Assembly (NCBI RefSeq): GCF_009870125.1
Contig: NC_046679.1
Span: 1,240,001-1,304,000, forward strand
Length of the DNA stretch: 64,000 nucleotides
Source: Drosophila pseudoobscura
Taxonomy: Eukaryota > Arthropoda > Insecta > Diptera > Drosophilidae
Reading direction: 5' to 3'
Positions 46,276 to 58,114 of the stretch are shown here, in pieces; within the stretch, counting starts at the first letter, position 1; each line of letters starts with the position of its first letter. The translations under genes were made by a program, and so were the position numbers. The notes beneath the pieces are model-generated. The model did not search any database, was not told the origin of the DNA, and saw nothing but the letters and a program-made list of their open reading frames with translations.

Positions 46276-49200
46276 GAGTGATTCAGATACAGATTCAGAT
46301 GCAGATGCAGATACAGATACAGATACAGAATGGTGTGGTGTACTGTGCATTAATCTCGCTGCGGGTGGGGAAGCGGAAAACAGAAAACGGAGCAGGATCT
46401 TCTCTAGTCTCCACTCCACTCCTCTCTTAAAGGTAAATGCCACTTAAAATTGATTAAAAACATGCTGCCAGCGGCCAGAAAGCGTTTCCCGGGACAATAT
46501 CATTAAAACTTAATTGATATGAACAAGTGACAAAGCAGCATCAGCAAACACAGGGCCAGGAGGTCGTGGAGGAGCAGGAGTCGACGCATAAGGTACCCAG
46601 GAACTGAAGATAGTGAAGATATCTCTAAGAACCTCTAGTGTAGGGAATTCTAAAGTATCTCAAAAGATATAGCACCAGAATCCTTCGAATTGTGCGATCT
46701 GTATCTAGTATATAGTACCTACAGTCATCATCTACAGATCAGATCCAGATTCAGGCCCAAAATACACAAATCAAGTTTGGATAATCCGAATGGCAAGTAC
46801 GCAGGTCCCTTCCCTTTCCTTTGCTGATCCGATCTGATCCGATACCCTGGCTTAGGAGACCCCTGCATCGCAAATCGAAATCGCTTTCAGCTTTATGGTT
46901 TTGTCAAGTGAAACGCGGAAGCCGATAACTGGAATCGCGGCCATTCAGGCATCAGGGCATCAGACATCAGGGCATCAGGCACAAGGCATCCGCAATCGGT
47001 ATCGGTGCGCCCTCGGTCGAGCGAACAGTTGACAAAGTCAAGGCGGCCATTGAGGGAGTTTTATAGACACATTTGGCCAATTAAGAGCAGCAATTCCATA
47101 AATGACCAACAGCTGGCAGTGGTTTACTGATCTGCCCCAATCTCCTCCTTGCGGCCACCACTGAAAGCGAGCCCCATAAATGCGAAATGCGAAATGCGAA
47201 TCAACTGGAACTTGACTGAGGCTGGGACTGGGACTGAGACTGAGAGGTAAGACCTTCGAAGGTCGCTGAACGACCTTGCTTGCGGTCGCCGGTGCCTCCT
47301 CGATCCGTCTTTGGCGTCTGCGTGTCGTCATTTGGATGGGATTTTATTGCTCCTCGGGGAGATGGGCCCCAGACCGAGAGCCTGCAAAATTTCCACTAAT
47401 GATTGCATGCGCCAGTGCCGGTGTCAGTGCCGGTCCTGTCTCCATTTCTGGCTTCGTCTCGGACTGTGGCTGGGGCAGTGGCTATTTATAAATATGTAAG
47501 ACAATCGGGGGCCAGGTGAGTGTAGAAGTTCAAGCTTTGGTATGCTGCTGTCTTATCGCAAACCGGCAATCAGCCCCAACCCCTGACTCCAACTCCTACT
47601 CCTACTCCGACTCCTACTCTGATTCTGATTTTTACTGGGACTTGGCAGCATCGTCGACGCGATCTGCGTGAAGAAATAAAACACAAGACCATAAAACAAG
47701 AAAGGAATGCCAGTTTCGGTAACAGAACTTTAGATACACTAGCAGAAGCTATAGGATATAGTCGTCCGAGACAAGAAGATTATGGTAAGGATCTGCCGAG
47801 GTTTCTATTACTTGCAGAAGGCTTTCCAGAGAATGTATACCCTTTCTGCATCCCAAACGTCTGATCAAAGTCCATAACACCCCCTCTGCAAGAGTATAAA
47901 AAGAGAATGTTCCTGGTTCTGGGTCTGGGTCTGGTCTCAGATTTAATGCGAAATGCCAGAGCCAGTGCCAGTGCCAGAGCCCCTGAGACAGAGAGATAAT
48001 GCTGCTGGGGCTCTGGAGGAGACCGAGACCGGGCCGTGCCCTTTCTGCGGTCAGCTGCCTGATGGACATCTCCGAAGAAGGAACTGAAACTGGTTATACC
48101 GTTGCGGGGCTTAAGTGAGGCAATTATGAGGCACAACAGAACTGTTTTCTGGTCAGCTCCAAGATCGAGAAAGTGTCTAAAGCATGATGAATGCCAAGTA
48201 AACATGTTGCCCGTTTTATTTCCATCTCGCAGTCGGATCTCCTCCGGCTTCGGGGGCGTATAGGCTGTGCGTGTCGACAATAAATTTGAAAACTACACGA
48301 TTGCCCCTGCCTGACAGGTTGAACGTCGGCACGCCCTTACGCCCTCCCAACGTCCTCCTTAGTGGCTTTTTAATGCGATGGGCGTGCCGCTAGAATGGCC
48401 GTTCTGACAGCTGTGAGGAGGCTTCATTAAATGCTGCCCCATCTTCATCTCAAGTCCCAGTCCCAAGTCCCCATCCCCCGTCCCGAAACACAGCTGCAGA
48501 TTCCTTTTACTTTTGCCTTCAGCTCCAACTAAATTGCTCTCCCATTGATCTGGCTTACAAGAATTTGCACTTTTATCTAGCCCCTGTCCATGTCCATGCC
48601 ACTGTCCACGTCCGAGTCGGAGTCCTGCTGGCCTCGTTAGTTAATTATTCCTGCTCTGAGGCTCTCAGGCTCTGAGGCTCTCTGCAAGTACTCGGACTCC
48701 TTAATGAAGTATGCACGAAGCAGGTACTCGTATCTTTCCACTATTCACGATCCATTTTATTCAATATTCCAGTCTGGTGGATGATCGATCGCGGATTGCA
48801 AATTTATGACATGGCATTATAATTGACCGATTTGTCATTATAATTAGCGTACACACACCGCCGAAGCGGACATTCTGTGTGCATCGGAGCCTAATTTATG
48901 CATATTGTTGAGATTATTTTTAGAGGGGACAATGCAACAATACCACAAAAGAAACAATGTTGCAGCAACCTGAAAGGAAGGCAAGGGATTTTATGGGAGG
49001 ATACAGAAACCAATTTATTATAAGCATCTTTAGATCGAAAATAATATGCGTATAATTGAGAGAATTAATTGGATAGAAATACTCGTCCGTATTAATATAG
49101 ATACCGAGATGCATTCAAAAGGATATACATATTGATGATATATGTGAATATAGATAGATTATAGATAAAGACATGCACAGATAAATGGAGCCGGAAACTC

Positions 49201-52200
49201 GAATAGATAGATACATATACCCAAGTATAGATTAAAGATGCGTTGAAGGATGGTTAGACACGGACAGATTGATTAGAAATCGTATCAACAGATTTTCGGA
49301 TTGAGGAAAAATAGTTGTCTGTACTGTGGCGCCATCTGTGTCTTGTGAGTTTTCTCGTGGATAAATTTCTTTGCAGCCATAAAGTATGCTACACTTTTTG
49401 GTGCTTCTCTTGAGCCCAACTGCACTACGACCGCACAGTAAAAACTGGACAGCGTGAACTCTTTTTGTGAATGATCAAATTCTATATAAATTACACTAAG
49501 ATATGATATTTACCCCTTCAAACCATCGCTGATTAAGGCTCGAGGGAGGAACAAATTACTCGTGCCTCCCACCCGAAGCGGCATCATTCCTATGCCTCTT
49601 GACTTCGATGGCAAACCCTTGCCATATAATCCGTGAATCTATTTCAATGTCTTGAATCCAAAATCAATATTTATGTGGAAATGAAGGCTAGCAAAAAACG
49701 CCCACAAGAAAATGGAACACCGGAAAGAGAGATTAAAGAAAATTACCAAAAGTCATGAATCAAGCTGAAAAGTTAATGCAACAAAAAGAGTACTCGGCCA
49801 GTCAAACAATGAATAATGCAATATCATTGCACTGCCCATTCGGCAGTGCAGTGCAGATCCTTGCACATATGCCAGATATCCCGGTATGTCCTGGTATGTG
49901 TCTGGCATATGAATTTGGAGCACAACTAATTGTCTGCCGGCAATTAACAGGAAAAATATATTCAAAAACTCAACACTTTACTAATCTGCAAGTGTCAAGC
50001 GGAGGACATTGCCAAATGGCGATGACAATGAGGGAGGAGAGTCCTGGCCAAAGGAGTTGACAGGCAGACATACAGGCACGGGCAGGGGCAGAGGCAGGGT
50101 TGAAGTGTGCGTTCCGAGTAAAAAACGCGGCAGGCCAGCACCAGCACTAGCACCAGCACCGGCAGAATCAGAATTCACCCGAAACTGAAAAGGGGAAGGA
50201 CGCCATATCAACAAAGGGGTTGTTGCTGCTTGCCACTGACTCAGACGGAGACGAATGCCAGGACAGGGACAGGGACAGGGACAGGGACGGGGACAGCGAG
50301 AGAGACCCAGTCTCAGACGACAACAGGTCTCTACAAAGGACTACCTATACCTTTTCGCATAATGAAATATAAGTACCGCACGGTGCTCCTTTAACGTCTG
50401 ATATCAAAGGACATTCGATCGGGCATGCAACATGCGCTCATTGTCCCCGCGCTTGTTGTTGTCAGTCTCTTAAGCGTTTCTCGTATTTATGCCAAAGATT
50501 ACATGTTGATCTCGCATATCTTTCATCTTGACGGACCCATCCCCCATCCCATTCTAGCGCGGTTTTGGGACTCTGTCCCTGAATCTCCTGGAATCTGCTG
50601 TGCGTGCTTCCCACGTCGCTGTCATTCGATATGCGATATGAAAACGAAATCAAAATGCCGTCAGTCAGTAGCCCAGTCATGGCTCTGCATTAATTGGACG
50701 ACAGCGAAATTATTCAACTTTCACATTAATTCATGGAGAGAGTTGAAGAGTCTGTATCTTCCATGGAAATCAGATGGAAATCTTCGCCCGTTGACAACTT
50801 GCCCGCTTCTCTGGTAGTCCATTGTGGGACGCTCTCTGCAACTCCAATCTCCTTCTCCTTCTATAGATGATATCGATAAGCTATGCCCAGGATTGCCCCT
50901 TTTCTGCTACCTCCAGTTAGCGGCCCTGATGAGGGTTCTATCCCATTGATAGTTCCTATTAATAATTGAAACAAAGAGCATATTGCGCATGCCAGATTGA
51001 TCGCCCACTTGTTGGCTGTTGGCCCCCGAAAAGGCCAAAGAAAATTTCAGTTGGAAAATCCTTTCATTCACTTTTGCTACCCCTTTTTTGGCTCTCAATT
51101 TCTTGGAAGTTAATTCTTCGATATTCGCTATTTATTCAAACCTTTTCAGCATGGATCTTTTTTGGGAAAAATATAGAATTCAAAATTTCCCGCATGGCTG
51201 ACGGAGACCGAGTCCCACTTGTAGGCATCGATTGTTATGTCTTGTTAGGGCATCAGGAGGATCAGGTGCCTAGGCATTGTCCGCGATAATGGGCCCTGAA
51301 TTGCTCAGGTTCTGTATTCAATTTCAATCAGCCATGTATCCTCGAGTGGGAGCTTACGCGGCTCTTCCCACGGATGGATCCACGGATGTTTGTTCTGCAG
51401 TGAATACCAAGTGCCGGCGAAAGGTTGAAGGTTAATGATCTCTCCCAGATAGAGCAACGAACTCATTGTGATTAGAATGGAACTGATTAAGGGTGGAGAT
51501 TGATAGATAGGCAATCCAATAACAAGAGAATGAATCATGGAGGGGTCACCCTTTTAGGGACTTGTTGAACTTATTACGTGTATGGCATTGTGGTGATCTT
51601 TTGAAAGATTCCGGAGACTTTTCTCACACTTTTCCTAATATTACGATGACGAAAATTGTCTGCTATGATTTCTTAGTTACATATAAGTTCACGGACGAAA
51701 GTAAAGGTGCTTTATTGAAGGACTTGCTGGAGACAGATTTGGGGCTCTCCTTAAGATCTCATACTATCCATTCAGAGAAGATCTTATAGGATCTGTTGAT
51801 TATATGTATACTTTCCTTCTGGAGAAGGAACACCTGCAGATCTCTCATATTCCATTGATTGTGTTTGTCTCTAGTTATATTTCAAAGGTAACCGTATTCC
51901 AGGCTTAACTTAAACTTGTACATTCTTTTGCTTAAAGAACTTCCTCTTCTTCCTCTCAGTTATATTTCAATGACCGCCGCTCCTCTCTTCTCCACTCCCT
52001 TCTATTCTAATCTAATCAAAGTAAGTTACCGCTTCTAATGCAACTATCTGCCAAGATCTGAGACACTTTTAGCCGGAAAAGTGGCACAACTACGGTAAGC
52101 CCTCGTAGATGGGCATCTACTGTATCTGCTGTCGGGAAAGTGAAAACACAGACACATTTTCCTTTGAGATGTTGGCAGGAAATGTGTAAAATTTCCACAC

Positions 52201-54387
52201 TACTCGTACACTCGTACTCTCGTATCTGGGAATGAAATCGGAAACGTTTTTGCCAAATATTGGCAGGCGTGAGAAATGTAACGCAATGGATTCGGACTCG
52301 GACTCGGACTTGGGCATAGTTTTGGTCTATCAAATAATCTGCGTATGACATAATCTTCGGGGCTTAGGAATGCAAACGAGACGAAACGTGGCCTGGTTGT
52401 GTGGAGGACAAATACAAAAGGCCAACGGGCGAACAGGACATCCTACTTAACAGCAATGAGCCTCGAGACTCGATTGTAAAAAAGGCAAACAAAAAGTCCT
52501 TAAGTTATGTTCGGGCTCAGGACAATGGGACTCCTCCACAAAAGAGCCTGAATCTCAATCTGAATCCTCGTCTGGCACTGGCACTGGCACTGGCACTTAT
52601 GCAAGGAGTCCTGGACCAGGACACAACAATCAAAACTGAAATTGAAATGGAAGCAGCGACTTCATCACTTGTTTCCTCTCTCTCCTGTCCGCTCTCCTGT
52701 TGCATAAAAACATTAAACACAGGGCCTTCTGAAACCGGAGACGGAGATCCCGATGATGAGTCCCGAAGCGCATATCAGGTTGTAGATGGAGTCGGAGATG
52801 GAGATGGAGATGGGAGCAGAGCGCACACGATCTCGGAGGTGTGTCCCATTGTTAGGAGCGTTTCCGTGGCTGCCACGAACATGAAACTTATCTGCAGAGT
52901 CTCCTCTGCATCTTCCAGGGCTCTCTCTGCGTTTTGCACGTGCAACAAGGCTGGGAACCCAACGGCTGAGCAAAAGTTGCTCAACTTTCTGCCGTCATCC
53001 GTGCGTCCTTACGCAATTCGTCGGCTCCCAGATATTTGAGCACTTTAATTTCATGTTTTGGATTGTTCACATGATTTCTCAAGATCAGATTGCTATCTGC
53101 CTCGGTTCCTGCCCCTGCCTCTCTGTCTCTGTCCCTCTGTCCCTGTTCCTGATTCAATTATTGCGCTTTTTCTAGCTGTTGTCGTCGTCGTCCCTGTTTC
53201 TGTTTCTCCCGATGCCTCGGGGTCTAATAGTTCATTTCCTGCCTCGGGACTGGGCCTCTTCCATTTGCACTTCGTTTTGACGTGATTTCGTGAGTCGCTT
53301 TCTGTGGATGTCGCCGTGGATTGTCTCTCCTCCTCTTCTGCGTGGCGTTCCCTCCCCTGTCTGTTTGCACTTTTGGGTTTGATTCGCTTTTTGCTTTTAT
53401 GAACTTTGATGACTCGTTCCAGCGGAAGTTGTCCTCAAAGGATTCCATTTCCGCAGTGCCCGACTGCATTTGCATAAACCGAGCGCCAAAATCTCGGTAA
53501 AATGTTTGCTTTAATTCTCCTTTTCTTGGCGCCAAAAAAGATAATTGCTGGGCTGTCATCTTAGGAAGATTTGGTTACTTTTAATGGTTGGTGCCTTCCA
53601 AGTAGTACCCCCGAAATCTTTTTCGATTTCCATGTCAATGGCATGGATATCCGCTCTGGGATATGCTTTGTGCTAGATGGAAGATAGATCATAGACCAAA
53701 GGACATTCTGAGACGAAGTTTGGGGAAGAGGGAATGCGTTTTTTTTGTGGGTTCAAATAGGCAAATGGATGCTGAGAATGAGAGGTCCCTGGAAGAGGGT
53801 TTTTATAGCCCACAGAGAGCTCAATGTAATCAAGGGATAACTCTGCAGATTAAGCAGGGAGATCATGGAAGATCAAGGAAGACCAAGACCAGATATAGGA
53901 GCTCAGAGAAGGAGTAATCTTAGGATCTTTAATCATTCCTCAAGTAGGCCTCAATTCGTGGGCTAAGAAGGCATATCTGTTCCTGATTAATTCCTGAAAT
54001 AACTTCACAATATATCATCAAATTAGTGTGTAAAACATGGCTATAATGCAGTTCATATTCCTCATTTTCTTTAGGTGTTTATATAGCTGGGGGATTCTCC
54101 TTTTGTGAGAATTCAAATAAAAGGTAAGACAATACACATTATACGAGTGTGTGCACAAAATCTGTTCTACCAGATATTCAGTATTTATTGGGGCCATAAA
54201 ACGGGAACAAAACACTCACCTAATGACATTTCGGGTCTTTCCCACCAAAAGTCTGGCGCGATTCATAATGAGGCAAAGGTAAGGGGAATGGAAAACTAGG
54301 GAACAGAAGCCGAACATCGTAGAGCAGCCGTCCTCATAGCGACAGGCGGCAGGCGGCAGGTCATTGCGATCCTATCCGATCCGATCC

Positions 54388-55098
54388 TCAATGAATGCTG
54401 GAAGCGTCGGCGGCAACTTTTGGGCCCGGGCCGTAAAACCGAATCGCAAATGAAATGCAAATGAAGTGAATTTCCCAAATGTATCTTTAACCCTTTCACT
54501 TTGTTCAGCTCTGGTTTTCTTTTTGTTTCGCTCGAAGTGTCATTAGGTCCATGGCGTCGACTGTGTTTTATGGTTACCCTAACCCTTAACCCTTTCGATG
54601 GCGATTCATGAAAGCGAGTTGTCCAGCGAAAGTGGCATAAAAATCGAAAAGAAACAGCTACCTGGTGGCAGGGCATTCTTCGAAGACAAAAAGGTGCTAA
54701 CTACAGTGCTCCGACATCATCATTAGCCGGATGACCACGCACGACCACGACCACGACGACGGCTACACATAGTAGCGGCAACACCTTCTCCCAAAATCCT
54801 TTCGCTTTTCGCAGCAGCATGTCCTGCAGCCCTCCAATAAACTTTGCTAAAAAGTCATAGGATTCGGGGCGAATTTTCATGGAATTTTTATTCATTTTTT
54901 AGGCTGCGATACTGCGACCTTGAATGGTCGTCAGTGGGTCGGTACCTGAGTGTTGTGCAGGGCTGTGTAGGTCTCTGACTGCTGTTTCAATTCTTGTGGT
55001 GGATTTAGCACTAATCCCCGCGGATTAGCAGCTTGCCGGCATTTCGCATATTTCGGCATTTTTCATTAAGTACGGGAGCTGTACTTGGTCTCAATGAA
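54388..55098. promoter_or_regulatory. Candidate early-embryo enhancer upstream of tailless
   Basis: Within 711 bases lie TCAATGAA (Capicua-type) at 54388-54395 and 55091-55098, CTACCTG (CAGGTAG on the other strand, Zelda/TAGteam) at 54658-54664, GTACCTG at 54942-54948, and an inverted pair of Bicoid-type sites, CTAATCC at 55011-55017 and GGATTAG at 55022-55028. tailless is activated by Bicoid anteriorly and by relief of Capicua repression at the termini. The cluster is about 3.0-3.7 kb upstream of the gene. Function is inferred from motifs only. Confidence 0.45.
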
Positions 55099-57462
55099 AG
55101 CGAGGGCAAACGGGGGAAAAATAACTATATGGGGCCGGACGTGGGAAGCGCGGACAGATGCTGAGGCTGCGACTGCCGCTGCCTCTTTGCATATTCATGA
55201 GTTCCCACAATTAAGTCCTCCCGCCACTCTGGACTCTGGACTGGTCAACAGAATGTCCAAAATTGATATGTCATCGTCATCTGGTTTACTAGAGCATCAT
55301 CCCACAAGGCACATCAATACGATCATCAACTCCCCGCTGGACGGCACAGGGGCACCCTCTGCCCTCCAGCTAATGATCAGCATAGCATCACACGCAAGCG
55401 AATTCCCATGCAACATGCAACACACCTGAAGCCAAGTCCGATTCCCAGTCAGTCCTACAGAGAGGCAAACCACCCCCAACAGCACCAACAGCAGCATCAT
55501 CCTACTACAACAAGGGGTTGCTATTCCAATTAGAGTCCTGCTACCCTCGCGATAGCTGGTGATATCATGTCAAACATTTTATTGATCAAGTTACGCATCC
55601 GTAATACGAATCGAAATATAATTGCTCTTTTTAAGTGTCTATCATATATCAACATGAATACTCGCACTCGCACTCGCACTCGTACTCCCAGCATTTGCAT
55701 TTCGAACACATCACATCACCCTCTCTGAATGTGCCTCTGGGCTGATCTGTTCCCACGTATTCACGGGGTTGCGGGGTTGCGGGGTTGAGGACGGGATTGG
55801 CCTCGTCAGGCCTTAGGCGTTGGGTCTTAATCGCACCAGACTTGCGGGATCTTGCTTAACATTTCGTTAAGTACTCGAATGGCACTCGTGCAATGTTCTT
55901 CCTCCGAAATCGCTGATCCTCGGAGAAAGCTTGCTTTAAATTTGCTTGATCTTGATCTAGGTCCTGCAACAGCAGCAGCTTGCCTTTTCTCAGGCAGGAG
56001 CAGGAGTCCTCCTTTCGCTCTAATCTTCTTAAGCGGCACACTGCCATGCGATTAGGACTAGCCAGGACTTGGCTGGGTTACGAAGCCCGATTAGAAGGAC
56101 TGCCACTTGAATCTAATTTCGAGAGCTGTGCTCTGATCTGAACTGATCTGAGCTACCAAAAGGCAACGCCTAAGCAGGCTTACAAGGGGGAGTAGCTGGA
56201 GATCTCTTCCACTGTAAGTATCCAACAAATACACTGAGAAATATATATACGTAAATATTATACACATCGAGGATCAAGGATTGATATCCAAAGGTTGAAA
56301 TGGCATTTCTTTAGCACTCGAAATATAGAATATATAAAAATATAATCTTATATTCAGAAGATCTGCATTTTCTGTAAATTTTAATTTGAAATGTTGCATA
56401 AAATAATAAGTTACGTATACAAATTGGAGTTGATTTAGTATAATATTCGTATCTTTGGCATTCGTTATACAATTTTACTGATTTGTAGATTATTTTGTTG
56501 GAAATTAATGCCACTAAAAATCTTAAGTACTAAAATATGTAACCATACCATAGAAAACTAAAAAAAGACAAGGTGGAGAAACATTAAAAGTGAGAGAAGA
56601 CAGCAACTTTGGCTCGATATATCTTCAGGTGCAGCTATATTATCGACACGAATATAAAATCATATGAAACATCATACATACAAAGATCCTTTCAACCGAT
56701 CAATTGTTTAGGATATTATCGCTGCAAATGCCGAATGACATTTATATTATATGATATTTATAAGAGAGCCCAAAGTCACAAAAAGCGGTTTTTAAAGAAG
56801 ATGTTGAGGATATATTGCATTTTTTAAGTCTGGGGATGTGATTCACTCTTCCAGGCTTACAACCTAATTTTTGTACTGTGCGAAGTACATTCCAAAATTT
56901 TAATTTTTCATGATGATACGAAAAACAACTTGATTTCGAAAAAAAGTGCCTTTTGACTCTGCTTTCCCCCAGTAAAAAGCATTAATAGGTCTCCAATTAA
57001 AACTTAATTACTTCATTGTACAAATATGCTCAAAAAGAGTTTTAATTCCAATATTCCCTGTAAGAGGTTTGAGGTGTACTGCCTCAACTTAAAACTTCCT
57101 GAAAATAATTATAGATGGTACATGTAGTTTTGGTAGTTCCCCCTTTTTGGCATCCATAAAAAATAGACCCCATTTGATTGCATCATAAAAGACAACTAAT
57201 TATTGAATGGAAAACAATCAATAATTCCGAGCAACCCTCAAGCAGGGGTCCTCGAGTAGAACTACCCACCAAGCCGGAGAGAACAGAGCCCACAGGTACT
57301 TCACACAAATCACAAAGCGGCAATAATGGCAGCGCCATAAACGGAGAGTGGATGGATGCCCACGGCCCGGCCTGGCACGGCGCTGTCTTCATTAACAACT
57401 GTCACACCAAAAACCCCCGGGCTCCGGAGAGGGAGAAAATCGGAGCGAGAGGACAGATAAGG

Positions 57463-57500
57463 GGTAGAGAGAGAGAGAGAGAGAGAGCGAGAACAGGTAG
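57463..57500. promoter_or_regulatory. GAGA tract followed by a Zelda-type CAGGTAG
   Basis: A (GA)n run at about 57466-57490 ends in GAACAGGTAG, with the exact TAGteam heptamer CAGGTAG at 57494-57500, roughly 370 bases upstream of the probable tailless start site. A CAGGTAC lies at 57294-57300. More GAGAGAG blocks follow at 57653-57715. Confidence 0.5.
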
Positions 57501-57579
57501 CAGTCGGTCGCAACGGAAAAAGGCCATAAAAACCCATAGAATTGAGAATGAGCGACGTGACGGCTGCTGCTGCTCCTGC

Positions 57580-57590
57580 TGCTCAATGAA
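57580..57590 (+). promoter_or_regulatory. torso response element core of tailless
   Basis: TGCTCAATGAA is the 11-base core described as the torso response element of the D. melanogaster tailless promoter, where repression is relieved by Torso signalling. It includes TCAATGAA, a Capicua-type octamer. It lies about 280 bases upstream of the probable start site, flanked by GAGA tracts on both sides, which fits the reported GAGA factor involvement. Confidence 0.7.
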
Positions 57591-57833
57591 TTTTCGCAAT
57601 GGCAGCCTGCTGCCTACAAGGATCGAAAGGCTGATGCTCAGAGAGTGCGGAGTGAGAGAGACAGGCGCTGCGAGAGAGAGTGCCGCGTTAGAGGCCGTGC
57701 GTGCGAGAGAGCTGGCAGGAGCAGCTTCCAACCCCCCGAACAAGCGACGACCAATAAACGGAGCGCTCGACTACCTAAGGGTGATCGGAGTGCTCGATGA
57801 ATGGCAGGAGGTCCGGGATTTGCGCGGCAGGAC

Positions 57834-57841
57834 TATTAAAA
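57834..57841 (+). promoter_or_regulatory. Probable tailless TATA element
   Basis: TATTAAAA lies 274 bases upstream of the tailless ATG. A start near 57865-57875 would give a leader of about 245 bases. A second TATATAAA near 58080 is too close to the ATG to leave a normal leader. Confidence 0.45.
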
Positions 57842-58114
57842 CAGGAGCAGGGTGGTGAGCAGACAACACAACCAGTCGTGATCTCAGCGAGTCCACATCA
57901 TCGTAGTCCGGCAAAACACGGCGTGCTTCCACCAAGGATAACCCAATAAACCGAAAACGAAATCAAAACGAATCGCAATCCAATATCGAACAATAGCTAT
58001 TCCGACGAGCAGTGCTTTAGTGTCAAGACAAACCAAGAGTGAACCAAAGAAAAACAAATTTTGTGCCCCCCAATCGTGTCTATATAAATCGCCAAAATTA
58101 CGCCCCACATCGGT

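Larger units (their letters stand above)
46276..57830. other. Large upstream region of tailless, no supported gene
   Basis: About 11.5 kb between two same-strand genes. No multi-exon gene was found. The longest open frame (52401-53039, 212 codons) contains chance-prone repeats. Visible items are two perfect short hairpins at 49828-49911, a TGGCGCCA site at 49327-49334, two E2F-like sites at 53484-53535 and a motif cluster at 54388-55098. tailless is known to be driven by several enhancers over kilobases of upstream DNA in early embryo and brain, and this region is their expected place. Confidence 0.6.

Noticed and set aside
52401..53039. 212-codon open frame upstream of tailless
   Set aside because: No domain, no signal peptide, and it spans simple repeats (GGCACT and GGAGAT units) that keep frames open by chance; no introns or neighbours support it.
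57178..57858. 226-codon open frame over the tailless promoter
   Set aside because: Arg/Glu-rich product of GA repeats; overlaps the torso response element and core promoter; no homology recognised.
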